From Nigerium massiliense (GTDB lineage Bacteria > Actinomycetota > Actinomycetes > Propionibacteriales > Propionibacteriaceae), in assembly GCF_000826085.1 (NCBI RefSeq), contig NZ_CCYM01000003.1, forward strand, positions 1 to 64,000: 64,000 bases of DNA. Direction: 5' to 3'. This document shows, one piece after another, positions 50,265 through 61,469 of this stretch (position 1 is the stretch's first letter; each line of letters starts with the position of its first letter). A program made the position numbers and the translations under genes. The notes beneath the pieces are model-generated. The model did no database searches. It had not been told where the DNA came from and worked only from the letters and a program-made list of their open reading frames with translations.

Positions 50265-53063
50265 ATGCCCGCCCCCGCGGGCGTCGCCGTCGCCGGCGTC
50301 ACGTGGCGCACCGTTGCCGGGGCGAAGCCCGTCGTCTACCTGCGCATCGTGGACGCCGCAGGCAAGGCGACCGCGTGGGAACTGCAGGACCAGACCAACG
50401 CCAATCCTGAGGATCAGACCCAGGGGACGGACCCGACGGTCGTGACGGGCGTGGCCAAGGTGGAGGTGGCCACCGTCTCGGCGAAGCCGATCAAGCCGGA
50501 GCTGCAGGTGATGTCCTCGCGGCAGACCGCGTCCGACGCGGTCGCCGCGTCCGAGAAGGTGTCGGGCACCGCGATCGACGGCGCCCCGGCGAGCCTGGGC
50601 ATCCGCACCCGCGCCGAGTGGGGCGCCAACGAGTCGATCACCCGCACGCCGTACACGTACGCCTCCGTGACGGGGGTCATGCTCCACCACACGGCCGGCA
50701 GCAACAGCTACACCCAGGCCGAGGTGCCCGCGATCCTGCGCTCGATCCAGGCGTACCACATCAACGGACGCGGCTGGTCGGACATCGCCTACAACGTCCT
50801 GGTCGACAAGTACGGCACCGCCTGGGAGGGACGCGGCGGCGGCCTGAACCGTGCCGTCCAGGGCGGCCACGGGTGGGGCGTCACCAACGCCCGCACCTTC
50901 GGCCTGTCCTTCATGGGCAACTACGAGACGGCGGCGCCGTCGGCGGCCATGCTCGACAAGGCCGAGCGCATCATCGCCTGGAAGTTCCAGTTGCACGGCG
51001 TCGACCCCTACGGGACGACCTTCGGCTCCGGCGGTCAGGACGGCGGCTCGACCTTCCTCAACGCCATCTCCGGCCACCGCGACGAGAACGCCACCACGTG
51101 CCCCGGCCGCAACGTGTACGCGAAGTTCGGCGAGATCCGGTCGAAGGTGAAGGGGTACCTGGCCACCGACTACGACGGCAACCGTTCCTTCAACCAGGAC
51201 GCCACCGGCGATGGCAAACCCGACGTCGCGATCGTTGACGGCAAGTTTGTCTCGATCGCCCAGCTGATGAAGCAGCCGTCCACTCCGACCCGGGTGCTCA
51301 CCCTGGCCGAGCCCGCCCGGGACGCGGTGCTGGCCGGCGACCTGAGCGGCGACGGCATCCGCGACATCGTCGTGCGTACCCAGGACGGCACCCTGCAGCT
51401 CTACCGCGGTCTGACCGGCGGCCTGACCTACAGCCAGACGCCGACCACGCTGGCCACGGGCTGGGGCGGCTACGCCTCGTTCATCGCCGCGCCGAACTTC
51501 GGCGGCGACATCCGCTCGTCGCTGATCGCGCTCGACCGCGCCAACCGACGGATCCTGGTCTTCCCGTCCAACGGGCGCGGCGGCCTGCTCAAGGAGCAGT
51601 CGATCACGACCGCCGGCGTCGACTACGACCTCATCGGCCTGGCCGGCACCTTCAACGGTGACACCACGCCCGACCTGGTGGCTCGCCGCCCGGGCGGCAG
51701 CCTCGACCTGCTGGCCGGCAACGGCTTCGGCCGCGTGCTGTCGACCACGGCCGGCATCGGCAGCGGCTGGGACGACGCCGCGGCGATCGTCGGCGGCGCG
51801 AACTTCGACGGCGTCGGAGGCCCGGACATCCTCCGCGTCACCACGTCCGGCTCGATCCGGCTCAGCCCGAGCACGTCGCAACGCTTCGGCACCACCTCGA
51901 CCCTGCCCGGCACGGTCACCATGACCACCGAGTTCGCCGGCGCCTACCGTCCGCTCACCCCGGCGCGCATCTACGACTCGCGCACGAGCGGCCAGGCCAT
52001 CCCGGGCTATGGCGTGGTGACCCTGCAGGTGACCGGCGCCGGCGGCGTCCCCGCGCGGAACGTCGGGGCGGTCGTCCTCAACCTGACCGCCACCCGGGCC
52101 GAGACGGCCGGGCACGTGAAGGTGTGGCCCTCCGACGGCACGGAGCCGTCCACGTCCAGCCTGAACTTCCTGCCGCGCACGGACACCCCGAACGCGGTCG
52201 TCGTCCGGGTCGGCGCGGACGGCAAGATCAAGCTGCGCAACGGGTCCTCGGGGTCCGTCCACCTCATCGCGGACGTCTCCGGCTACCACCTCGGCGGCAC
52301 CGCCACGGTGCCGGGCGCCTTCCGGGCCGTCGACCCGGCGCGGATGCTCGACACCCGAAGCGGCACGGGCGTGGGCACCGCCGTCTCCGGGCGGGGGACC
52401 GCGTCGCTCAAGGTCACCGGCGTGGGCGGCGTCCCCGCGACGGGGGTCTCAGCGGTGGTCCTCAACGTCACCGCCACGGGCCAGACCTCGGCCGGCACCA
52501 TCTCCGTGTACCCGTCGGGCACCTCGGCCCCCCGGTCGTCCAGCCTCAACATGACGCCCGGCACCGACACGTCCAACCTCGTCGTGGTCAAGGTGGGGTC
52601 GGACGGCCGCATCAACTTCGCCAACAGCGCGTCGTCCGCGACGAACCTCATCGCCGACGTCGCCGGCTACTACCTCGACGGCCCGGTGAGCGCGAAGGGG
52701 GCGTTCGTGCCGTTGAACCCGGCGCGCGTCCTCGACACCCGGTCCTCGATCGGGGCGAAGGGCCCGGTCGCGGCGCGGTCCGCGGTCGTGCTCAAGGCGG
52801 CCGGCGGCGGCGGGCTTCCCGCCACCGGCGTCGCGGCGGTTGTCATTAACGTGACGGTCACCCAGCCCAAAGCCCCCGGCAACATCCAGGTCTACCCGGC
52901 CGGGCCGGCTGTACCCGCGTCGTCCTCGCTCAACTTCGTCGCCGGTCAGGACGTGCCCAACCTCGTGGTGGCCACGACCGGCACCGGCGGCGGCATCGCG
53001 CTGCGCAATGCCGCCCCGGACACGACCCACCTGATCGGTGACGTCGCCGGCTACTACCGCTGA
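50265..53063 (+). CDS. peptidoglycan amidase (Amidase_2/PGRP type) with FG-GAP and triple C-terminal repeats
   Basis: The open frame encodes 932 aa from ATG 50265, but the real gene probably begins at 50015 with a frameshift between. Residues ~115-290 are the N-acetylmuramoyl-L-alanine amidase with zinc ligands in MLHHTAGSN (His141/142) and GHRDENATTCPG. Residues ~300-550 contain FG-GAP-like DxxGDGxxD motifs (DATGDGKPD, DLSGDGIRD). Three repeats of ~120 aa follow (~560-680, 682-803, 805-932), each with PARxxDTR and ending in ADVxGYxL-like sequence; these may bind the cell surface. It hydrolyses the glycan-peptide bond. Without the signal peptide it could not be exported. Confidence 0.85.
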   Translation: MPAPAGVAVAGVTWRTVAGAKPVVYLRIVDAAGKATAWELQDQTNANPEDQTQGTDPTVVTGVAKVEVATVSAKPIKPELQVMSSRQTASDAVAASEKVSGTAIDGAPASLGIRTRAEWGANESITRTPYTYASVTGVMLHHTAGSNSYTQAEVPAILRSIQAYHINGRGWSDIAYNVLVDKYGTAWEGRGGGLNRAVQGGHGWGVTNARTFGLSFMGNYETAAPSAAMLDKAERIIAWKFQLHGVDPYGTTFGSGGQDGGSTFLNAISGHRDENATTCPGRNVYAKFGEIRSKVKGYLATDYDGNRSFNQDATGDGKPDVAIVDGKFVSIAQLMKQPSTPTRVLTLAEPARDAVLAGDLSGDGIRDIVVRTQDGTLQLYRGLTGGLTYSQTPTTLATGWGGYASFIAAPNFGGDIRSSLIALDRANRRILVFPSNGRGGLLKEQSITTAGVDYDLIGLAGTFNGDTTPDLVARRPGGSLDLLAGNGFGRVLSTTAGIGSGWDDAAAIVGGANFDGVGGPDILRVTTSGSIRLSPSTSQRFGTTSTLPGTVTMTTEFAGAYRPLTPARIYDSRTSGQAIPGYGVVTLQVTGAGGVPARNVGAVVLNLTATRAETAGHVKVWPSDGTEPSTSSLNFLPRTDTPNAVVVRVGADGKIKLRNGSSGSVHLIADVSGYHLGGTATVPGAFRAVDPARMLDTRSGTGVGTAVSGRGTASLKVTGVGGVPATGVSAVVLNVTATGQTSAGTISVYPSGTSAPRSSSLNMTPGTDTSNLVVVKVGSDGRINFANSASSATNLIADVAGYYLDGPVSAKGAFVPLNPARVLDTRSSIGAKGPVAARSAVVLKAAGGGGLPATGVAAVVINVTVTQPKAPGNIQVYPAGPAVPASSSLNFVAGQDVPNLVVATTGTGGGIALRNAAPDTTHLIGDVAGYYR

Positions 53064-53068
53064 TCTCC

Positions 53069-53105
53069 CGCGGCGGCGGCCGGCCTCCGCCGGTCGCCGC
53101 CTCGG
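53069..53105 (+). terminator. GC-rich hairpin after the first amidase
   Basis: GCGGCGGCCGG-type sequence pairs with CCGCCGGTCGCCGC just after the stop at 53063. It is a plausible terminator and marks where the 5' part of the second amidase should begin. Confidence 0.45.
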
Positions 53106-53293
53106 GTGGGCCCCCTCCCTGGGCCCTCGTTCCACCCCTCCAGGCGCCCACCGCCACCGCGGCCCCCGCCGTCACCGCCTCCAGCACCTCCGCCGCCCAG
53201 GGCGTCTCGGGCGCCGCCGTCACGTCCGGCGGCGGCACGCTGCGTCCGTCCTCGCGTCCTGCCGGGCTGCCCGCCTCGGCCAAGGGGGCCTAT

Positions 53294-54373
53294 GTGCGCT
53301 CCCTGAAGACGACGGTCACCGGCGACGTAAGCATGGTCGGGATCACGTGGCCGATCACGTCTGCCACCGTCCGCTCCTACCTGCGCACCACCGTCGGCGG
53401 CAAGACGTCGGCCTGGCAGGTCCAGGAGAAGGAGACGGCCGCCGAGGCGTCGGCCAACCTCGGCACGTCGCCCACGCTGGTCACCGGCCACGCGACCGTC
53501 GAGGTCGTCACCGTCTCGACGGCGCCCGTGCCCACGACCCTGCGGGTCTTCGGCACCCAGGTCACGGCCGGGGACGCCGCCCAGGCGGCCGGAGCCGCCC
53601 AGGCCAACGCTGCGGCCAACGCGTCCGCCACGCCGGCGAGCGCGCTCACCGGTGCCAGCACCTCGGCCATCGCCAGCACGTCGGCGGTCAGCGGCAGCTC
53701 CACGTCCGCCGTCAAGGGCAGCTCGACGTCCGCCGTCAGCGCCAACGCCCGGAAGCGCCGCGTCTACAAGCCGGCCATCCGGTCCCGCGCCTCGTGGCGG
53801 GCCGCCGCGCTGCCGCAGGGCTCCAAGTACGGCTACGGCGTCGTCACCGGCGTCATGCTCCACCACACGGCCACGACGAACAGCTACACGCGCGCCCAGG
53901 TGCCGGCCATCCTGCGCAGCATTCAGAGCTACCACATCAAGGGACGCGGCTGGAAGGACATCGCCTACAACGTGATCGTCGACAAGTACGGCGTCGCGTG
54001 GGAGGGCCGCGGCGGCGGCCTGACGAACGCGGTCGTCGGCGGCCACGGGATGGGCGTGACCAACGCGCGGGTCTTCGGGCTGTCGTTCCTCGGCAACTAC
54101 GACGTGAAGGCCCCGTCGTCGGCGATGCTGGACACCGCCGAGCGCGTCGTCGCCTGGAAGTTCGCCATGCACAACGTCGCCGTCTACGGCAAGACGTGGG
54201 GCTCGTCCGGAACGCTGAACGCGATCTCGGGCCACCGCAACGAGAAGTCGACCAGCTGCCCCGGCCGGTACGTGTACGCGAAGATGAGCACCATCCGCGC
54301 GAAGGTGAGCACCTACAAGCTGCGCTACTACCGCGGGCTCAGCGCCGCGACGGTGCGCTCGGCCAGCCGCTAA
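53294..54373 (+). CDS. second peptidoglycan amidase, 5' end missing
   Basis: 359 aa from the first in-frame start (GTG 53294). Its amidase domain (~170-340: VMLHHTATTNSYTRAQVPAI, GRGWKDIAYNVIVDKYG, GHRNEKSTSCPG) closely matches the first amidase, and the region before it (VGITWPITSATVRSYL) also corresponds. It lacks FG-GAP and C-terminal repeats. The frame is open back to 53042 and reads ALVPPLQAPTATAAPAV, like the end of a signal peptide, but there is no start codon or ribosome site. It looks like a duplicate that lost its 5' end, and may not be expressed or exported. Confidence 0.75.
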   Translation: MRSLKTTVTGDVSMVGITWPITSATVRSYLRTTVGGKTSAWQVQEKETAAEASANLGTSPTLVTGHATVEVVTVSTAPVPTTLRVFGTQVTAGDAAQAAGAAQANAAANASATPASALTGASTSAIASTSAVSGSSTSAVKGSSTSAVSANARKRRVYKPAIRSRASWRAAALPQGSKYGYGVVTGVMLHHTATTNSYTRAQVPAILRSIQSYHIKGRGWKDIAYNVIVDKYGVAWEGRGGGLTNAVVGGHGMGVTNARVFGLSFLGNYDVKAPSSAMLDTAERVVAWKFAMHNVAVYGKTWGSSGTLNAISGHRNEKSTSCPGRYVYAKMSTIRAKVSTYKLRYYRGLSAATVRSASR

Positions 54374-54390
54374 ACCCGACGACCTGCCGT

Positions 54391-54428
54391 GCACGGGCGG
54401 GGCTCCGAGCCAGGAGCCTCGCCCGTGC
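54391..54428. terminator. strong bidirectional terminator-like hairpin
   Basis: A 16-bp stem (54391-54406 with 54413-54428) with one G-U pair and a GAGCCA loop, 17 nt after the second amidase stop and just before the pruA promoter. Confidence 0.75.
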
Positions 54429-54441
54429 CGCCGTGTTCGGA

Positions 54442-54447
54442 TAGTCT
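54442..54447 (+). promoter_or_regulatory. -10 element for leaderless pruA
   Basis: TAGTCT is 6 nt before GTG 54454, and there is no ribosome binding site between them. Confidence 0.5.
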
Positions 54448-54453
54448 CGCAGT

Positions 54454-56085
<1,632 letters not shown>

Positions 56086-56092
56086 CGGTCGC

Positions 56093-56581
56093 TCAGGGGT
56101 GGGTGAGGAGCCACTCGTCGCCGAGGTGCTGCTGGGCGTCCAACAGGGACGTGACCTCGGGCGCGATCTGCTTCTCGATGCGCCCGCCGACCAGCGGGAC
56201 GGCGACGTCGAGCGTGCCGGTATAGGTCACCGCGGCGCCGTCGCCGTCCTGGCTCAGGTCGGCGACGCCGCGGGCGGTGACGGGGGCGCCCGGCACCGTC
56301 ATGGTGAACGGGGCCCGCGCGGAGCCGTCCTCGGCCGCGGGGCCCCAGTTCATTTCGAGGACGATGTCGAGGGTCGGGCCGACGAAGGCGCGAACCGCGC
56401 CGGGGGAGTCGACGGTCGCGCTGGTGTGGGCGAGGGTGGTGCGGGGGCCACCCTCCACGCGCACGTCGTGGGCGACGGCGCCCAGCCGTTCGCAGACGCC
56501 GGCCAGGAAATCGCGGTCGGTCAGCATGGTGCGGACCCGGTCGGGCGAGGCATTGAAATGGTGGCGCGCGTTCAGTTCCAT
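56093..56581 (-). CDS. DUF2505 family protein
   Basis: 162 aa from ATG 56581 (ATG 56590 would add three residues). The opening MELNARHHFNASPDRVRTML resembles START/SRPBCC-like lipid-binding folds and the Actinobacteria DUF2505 family (GTLDVAVPLVGGRIEKQIAP, LLDAQQHLGDEWL at the end). The ligand is unknown. It converges with pruA (7-bp gap) and diverges from the glutamate dehydrogenase gene. Confidence 0.82.
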   Translation of the reverse strand: MELNARHHFNASPDRVRTMLTDRDFLAGVCERLGAVAHDVRVEGGPRTTLAHTSATVDSPGAVRAFVGPTLDIVLEMNWGPAAEDGSARAPFTMTVPGAPVTARGVADLSQDGDGAAVTYTGTLDVAVPLVGGRIEKQIAPEVTSLLDAQQHLGDEWLLTHP

Positions 56582-56689
56582 GGACGCCATTATCAGGCAG
56601 CGAGGCCCTGAGCCGGAAGATTTTCGCGGCGGTGCGCCCATGGTCGGGCTAGAGTGGGCAGTGGTCGAGTTCAACGAGGAGAGGGCCAC

Positions 56690-59600
56690 ATGCTCACGGC
56701 ATGGAGAAGTCAGGGCGCGGAGAAGACCGCTCGGATCGAACAGGCGGTCGGGCAGATGAGGACGGACGTTTTGTCGTCCGCCCAGTTGCTCGAGTTCGCG
56801 AGCGCCTACTTCGCCCGCAACGGCGTGGACGAGATGGAGGCGAAGGCGTCCGACGACCTGTCCGGTCTCCTGGAGGCGCACCTGGCGCTCGGACGACGTC
56901 GCCGCCCCGACGAGGACCGCGTCAGCGTCACCACCCCGACGTCGGGGGCCGACGGGTGGAGCGCGCAGGGCTCGACCGTGATCCAGATCGTCACCAAGGA
57001 CCGCCCCTTCCTCGTCGACACGGTCCTGATGGACCTCACCCGGGACGGCTGGTCGGTGCGGCACCTCTACCACCCGCAGTTCGCCGTGACCCGGGACGCC
57101 GACGGCGTCCTGACGGGGCTCACGACGGCCGAGGCCGGCGACGCGCCGCGCGAGTCGTGGATGGGCATCGAGGTCTACCCGCCGCTCGGGGAATCGGCCG
57201 GCGACCTGACCGCCGCGCTGACGGCATCGCTGGGAGACCGGCTCGAACGCGTCCGCGAGGTCGTGGACGACTGGGGGCTGATGCGCGAGCGCGCCGCCGA
57301 GTGCATCGAGATGCTCGACAACAATCCGCAGCCGGTCAGCCCGCACCGCGTCCACAGCCTGACCAGCCTGCTGCAGTGGCTGGTCGACGACCACTTCGCG
57401 TTCCTCGGCTACCGGGAGTACACCGTCGACGGCACCACGTTCACCCCCGTCGAGGGCACCGGGCTGGGCCTGCTGCGCGAGGAGGACCCCGACGAGTTCT
57501 CCGCCCGCGCCCCCGGCAAGGACGACGACGACGTCATCGTCATCACCAAGGCGCCGCGGCGCTCGCCCGTGCACCGGCCGGCCTACCTCGACTACCTGGG
57601 TGTCCGCGTCTTCGACCGCACGGGCAAGCTCGTCGGCGAGCGGCGCTTCCTCGGGCTGCTCAGCTCGACGGCCTACGCCGAATCCGTCGAGCACATCCCG
57701 GTGCTGCGGGAGCGCGCCAAGAAGCTCGCCGAGCTCAGCGGCTTCGAGCCGAACAGCCACGGCGGCCACGTGGTGCAGCAGATCATCAACACCTTCCCGC
57801 GCGACGAGTTGTTCCAGGCCAGCGTCAGCGAGCTCGCTCCGGTCGTCGACTCGGTGGTGAGCATCCAGGAGCGCCGCCGGGTGCGCCTGTTCCTGCGTGC
57901 GTCGCCGTACGGCCACTTCCTCACCGCCGTCGTCTACCTCCCGCGCGACCGCTACACCACCACCGTCCGGCTGCGGCTGCAAAGGCTGCTGCTGGAGGCG
58001 CTGGGCGGGGAGACGCTGGAGTACCAGGTGCAGGTCAGTGAGTCCGTGCTCGCGCGGTTGTTCTTCGTGGTCAAGCTTCCCGACGGCGCGGTGGTGCCCG
58101 ACGTGGACGTGGTCGACCTCGAGCGCCGCGTGAACGCCGCCACCCGCAGCTGGGACGACGACTTCAACGAGGCCGCAGACGAGCTGCCCGCCCAGGAGCG
58201 CGGCGTCGAGTTCGGCGAGGCGTACGAGGCGGTCTTCAGCGCGCAGACCGCGCTGGCCGACCTGCAGTTGGCCAACCAGCTCCGCGGCGAGGACGACCTG
58301 CAGTTCAGCCTCTACGAGCAGGACGGCGAGGGCCTCCGGTTCAAGGTGTTCTCGCGGCAGGAGATGTCGCTGACGGACGTGCTGCCGCACCTCGCGGTAC
58401 TGGGCGTCGAGGTGACCGACGAGCGCCCCTTCACCTGGGACCTGCGCGGCGAGCCCGTCCACGTCTACGACTTCGGGTTCAGGCTCGGGGCCGGTGAGTC
58501 CGCCTCCGACTGGGACGCCGCCGACCGTGACCGGTTCTGCGAAGCCTTCGCCGCGTCGTACCGCGGGCAGGCCCACCCCGGCCAGCTGAACCGGCTCGTC
58601 ATGGGCGCCAAGCTCACCTGGCGGCAGGTCTCCTGGCTGCGCGGCATCTCGCGCTACCTGCAGCAGGCAGGCATCCCGTTCTCCCAGGTGTACGTCGCCG
58701 CCGCGCTGAACGACCACCCTCGGATCGCCGCCGCGCTCGTGGACGCCTTCGAGACCCGCTTCGCTCCCGGTGGCTCCGCATCGCTGGAGGAGCGGACCGC
58801 CGCGTTCGACGAGCGCATCGCCGCGATCGAGGAGATGCTCGACGACGTCGCGAGCCTCGACCAGGACCGCATCGTCCGCATGTTCGTGTCCGTGCTGCGC
58901 GCCCTCGTGCGCACGAACGCGTTCGCCGACGACCAGCCCGCGCTGGCGTTCAAGATCCTGCCCCAGGAGCTGTCCCTGCTGCCGCAGCCGCGGCCCGCCT
59001 TCGAGATCTTCGTGGTGAGCCCGAGGGTGCAGGGCGTCCACCTGCGGTTCGGCGCGGTGGCCCGCGGCGGCCTGCGCTGGTCGGACCGCATGGAGGACTT
59101 CCGCACCGAGATCCTGGGGCTGGTCAAGGCCCAGATGGTCAAGAACACGGTGATCGCGCCGGTCGGCGCGAAGGGTGGCTTCGTGCCGCAGCACCTTCCC
59201 GACCCGCGCACCGACCGCGCCGGGTGGGCCGCCGAGGGCCTGGAGTGCTACAAGCTGTTCATCGCGTCCCTGCTGAGCGTCACGGACAACCTGGTGGACG
59301 GCCAAACGGTCCCGCCGCCCGACGTGGTGCGCTACGACGGCGACGACTCCTACCTGGTGGTCGCGGCGGACAAGGGGACGGCGTCGTTCTCCGACACCGC
59401 CAACGCGATCGCGCTGGAGCGCGGCTTCTGGCTGGGCGACGCGTTCGCGTCCGGCGGCTCGGTGGGGTACGACCACAAGAAGATGGGCATCACCGCCCGC
59501 GGCGCCTGGGAATCGGTCAAGCGGCACTTCTACGAGGCCGGCGTCGACTGCCAGAACGAGGACTTCACCTGCGTCGGCATCGGCGACATGGCCGGCGACG

Positions 59601-61450
59601 TCTTCGGCAACGGCATGCTGCGCAGCCGGCACACCAAGCTCGTGGCCGCGTTCAACCACCAGCACATCTTCCTCGACCCCGATCCCGACCCGGAGGCGTC
59701 CTTCGCGGAGCGGGAGCGGCTGTTCCACCTCGACCGGTCGACGTGGGCGGACTACGACGCCTCGCTGATCTCCCCCGGAGGCGGGGTGTACGAGCGAACG
59801 CTGAAGGCCATCACGCTGACGCCGCAGGTGCGCGCCGTGCTGGGCCTCGAGGACGCCGTCGAAGAGTTGACGCCCACCCAGCTCATCACGGCCATCCTCA
59901 AGGCGCCGGTGGACCTGCTCTGGAACGGTGGCATCGGCACCTACGTGAAGAGCGCGGCCGAAACGAACGCCGACGTGGGCGACAAGGCGAACGACGCGGT
60001 CCGCGTCAACGGCGGCGACGTGCGGGCCCGGGTCGCCGGCGAGGGCGGCAACCTGGGCTGGACACAGGCGGGCCGCATCGAGTACGCCCACAACGGCGGC
60101 CGCATCAACACCGACTTCATAGACAACTCGGCGGGCGTGGACACCTCCGACCACGAGGTGAACATCAAGATCCTGCTGGCGCCGCTGGTCAAGAGCGGAC
60201 GCCTCTCCGACGAGCAGCGCGTCGCCCTGCTCGAGTCGATGACCGACGACGTCGCCCGGCACGTCCTCGACCACAACATCGATCAGAACCTGGCGCTCGC
60301 GGCGTCCGAGACCCGCGCGGAGGGCCGGGCCGCGGCGCACGAGGGCTGGATGCGGGAGCTGGAAGCCAGCGGCCACCTGGTGCGGGAGCTGGAGTCGCTG
60401 CCGAGCAGCGAGGAGATGGCCGAACGCATCGCCCGTGGCGAGGGCCTGACCCGGCCGGAGCTGGCGACGCTGCTGTCGTGGACGAAGATCCGGCTGGCCG
60501 AGCTGGTGCTCGACTCGGGGCTGCCCGACGACCCGTACCTGGCCGACCGGCTGCTGACGTACTTCCCGAAGGCGATGCGGGCCGACTACGCCGACGAGAT
60601 GCGCAGCCACCCGCTGCACCGGGAGATCATCACGACGATCACCGTCAACCGGTTCGTGAACAGCCAGGGCCCCTCCGCCTACTACCGGCTGGGGCAGGAG
60701 ACCCAGGCGGGCATCGAGCAGATCGTGCGGGCACAGCTGGCGGCGCGGGCGATCTTCCAGGTCGCCAAGGTCGAGAACAAGCTCGCCAAGCTCAAGCTGC
60801 CCGCCGACGTGGACACCAGCGTCCGGGTGGCGTTGCAGCGCATGGTGGAGCGCGCCGCGCGCTGGTTGCTGCACAACCGCCGCAGCGTCGACCCGCGCGC
60901 CGAGGTGGCGCGGCTGACCGACCCCGTGAGCCGGCTGCTGAGCGTGATGCCGGACCTGTTCACCCCCGTGCAGCGCGAGCTGACGGGTGCCGACGCCGCC
61001 GACCTGCGCGAGCACGGCGTGGACGAGGCCGTGGTCGAGCGGGCGTCCGTGGCGCGGTTCGCCCACTTCGCGCTGCTCATCGCGGAGGTGACAGACGAGC
61101 TCGACCGGGATCCGGAGCTCGTCGCGCGGGTGACGTTCGGGCTCCTCGACCGGCTGCACATCGACAAGATGATGGAGCGGGTGGACGAGCTGGCGCACAC
61201 CGATCAGTGGTCGACGATGGCCCGGGCCGCGCTCCGCGACGATCTGGAGGCGCTCGTGGGCCAGCTGGTCCGCAAGGCCTTGGAGACGGCGCCGGAGGCG
61301 TCCGAGGCGGAGGACGTCGTGGCCGGCTGGCTCGATTCTGTCGGCGGCGGAGAGGCGGAGGCCGCGTTCATCGCGCAGATCTGCGAGGGCTCGACCGACC
61401 TGGCGAAGATGTCCGTGGCGCTGCGGTCGGTGCGGTCGCTGCTGGCGTAG
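56690..61450 (+). CDS. gdh: large NAD-specific glutamate dehydrogenase (Bac_GDH, 180-kDa class)
   Basis: 1,586 aa, typical of the L_180 class found in Streptomyces and mycobacteria. It deaminates glutamate to 2-oxoglutarate. The N-terminal ~700 residues carry ACT-like regulatory regions; the catalytic core starts near 785 (VARGGLRWSDRMEDFRTEIL, MVKNTVIAPVGAKGGFV), with the NAD fold around VCVGIGDMAGDVFGNGML-type sequence and RVAGEGGNLGWTQAGRIEY. ATG 56690 has GAGGAGAGGG upstream. It is downstream of pruA, matching a proline-to-2-oxoglutarate route. A very long antisense frame here is a shadow. Confidence 0.94.
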   Translation: MLTAWRSQGAEKTARIEQAVGQMRTDVLSSAQLLEFASAYFARNGVDEMEAKASDDLSGLLEAHLALGRRRRPDEDRVSVTTPTSGADGWSAQGSTVIQIVTKDRPFLVDTVLMDLTRDGWSVRHLYHPQFAVTRDADGVLTGLTTAEAGDAPRESWMGIEVYPPLGESAGDLTAALTASLGDRLERVREVVDDWGLMRERAAECIEMLDNNPQPVSPHRVHSLTSLLQWLVDDHFAFLGYREYTVDGTTFTPVEGTGLGLLREEDPDEFSARAPGKDDDDVIVITKAPRRSPVHRPAYLDYLGVRVFDRTGKLVGERRFLGLLSSTAYAESVEHIPVLRERAKKLAELSGFEPNSHGGHVVQQIINTFPRDELFQASVSELAPVVDSVVSIQERRRVRLFLRASPYGHFLTAVVYLPRDRYTTTVRLRLQRLLLEALGGETLEYQVQVSESVLARLFFVVKLPDGAVVPDVDVVDLERRVNAATRSWDDDFNEAADELPAQERGVEFGEAYEAVFSAQTALADLQLANQLRGEDDLQFSLYEQDGEGLRFKVFSRQEMSLTDVLPHLAVLGVEVTDERPFTWDLRGEPVHVYDFGFRLGAGESASDWDAADRDRFCEAFAASYRGQAHPGQLNRLVMGAKLTWRQVSWLRGISRYLQQAGIPFSQVYVAAALNDHPRIAAALVDAFETRFAPGGSASLEERTAAFDERIAAIEEMLDDVASLDQDRIVRMFVSVLRALVRTNAFADDQPALAFKILPQELSLLPQPRPAFEIFVVSPRVQGVHLRFGAVARGGLRWSDRMEDFRTEILGLVKAQMVKNTVIAPVGAKGGFVPQHLPDPRTDRAGWAAEGLECYKLFIASLLSVTDNLVDGQTVPPPDVVRYDGDDSYLVVAADKGTASFSDTANAIALERGFWLGDAFASGGSVGYDHKKMGITARGAWESVKRHFYEAGVDCQNEDFTCVGIGDMAGDVFGNGMLRSRHTKLVAAFNHQHIFLDPDPDPEASFAERERLFHLDRSTWADYDASLISPGGGVYERTLKAITLTPQVRAVLGLEDAVEELTPTQLITAILKAPVDLLWNGGIGTYVKSAAETNADVGDKANDAVRVNGGDVRARVAGEGGNLGWTQAGRIEYAHNGGRINTDFIDNSAGVDTSDHEVNIKILLAPLVKSGRLSDEQRVALLESMTDDVARHVLDHNIDQNLALAASETRAEGRAAAHEGWMRELEASGHLVRELESLPSSEEMAERIARGEGLTRPELATLLSWTKIRLAELVLDSGLPDDPYLADRLLTYFPKAMRADYADEMRSHPLHREIITTITVNRFVNSQGPSAYYRLGQETQAGIEQIVRAQLAARAIFQVAKVENKLAKLKLPADVDTSVRVALQRMVERAARWLLHNRRSVDPRAEVARLTDPVSRLLSVMPDLFTPVQRELTGADAADLREHGVDEAVVERASVARFAHFALLIAEVTDELDRDPELVARVTFGLLDRLHIDKMMERVDELAHTDQWSTMARAALRDDLEALVGQLVRKALETAPEASEAEDVVAGWLDSVGGGEAEAAFIAQICEGSTDLAKMSVALRSVRSLLA

Positions 61451-61469
61451 CGGTGCGAGACTGGCGGGC

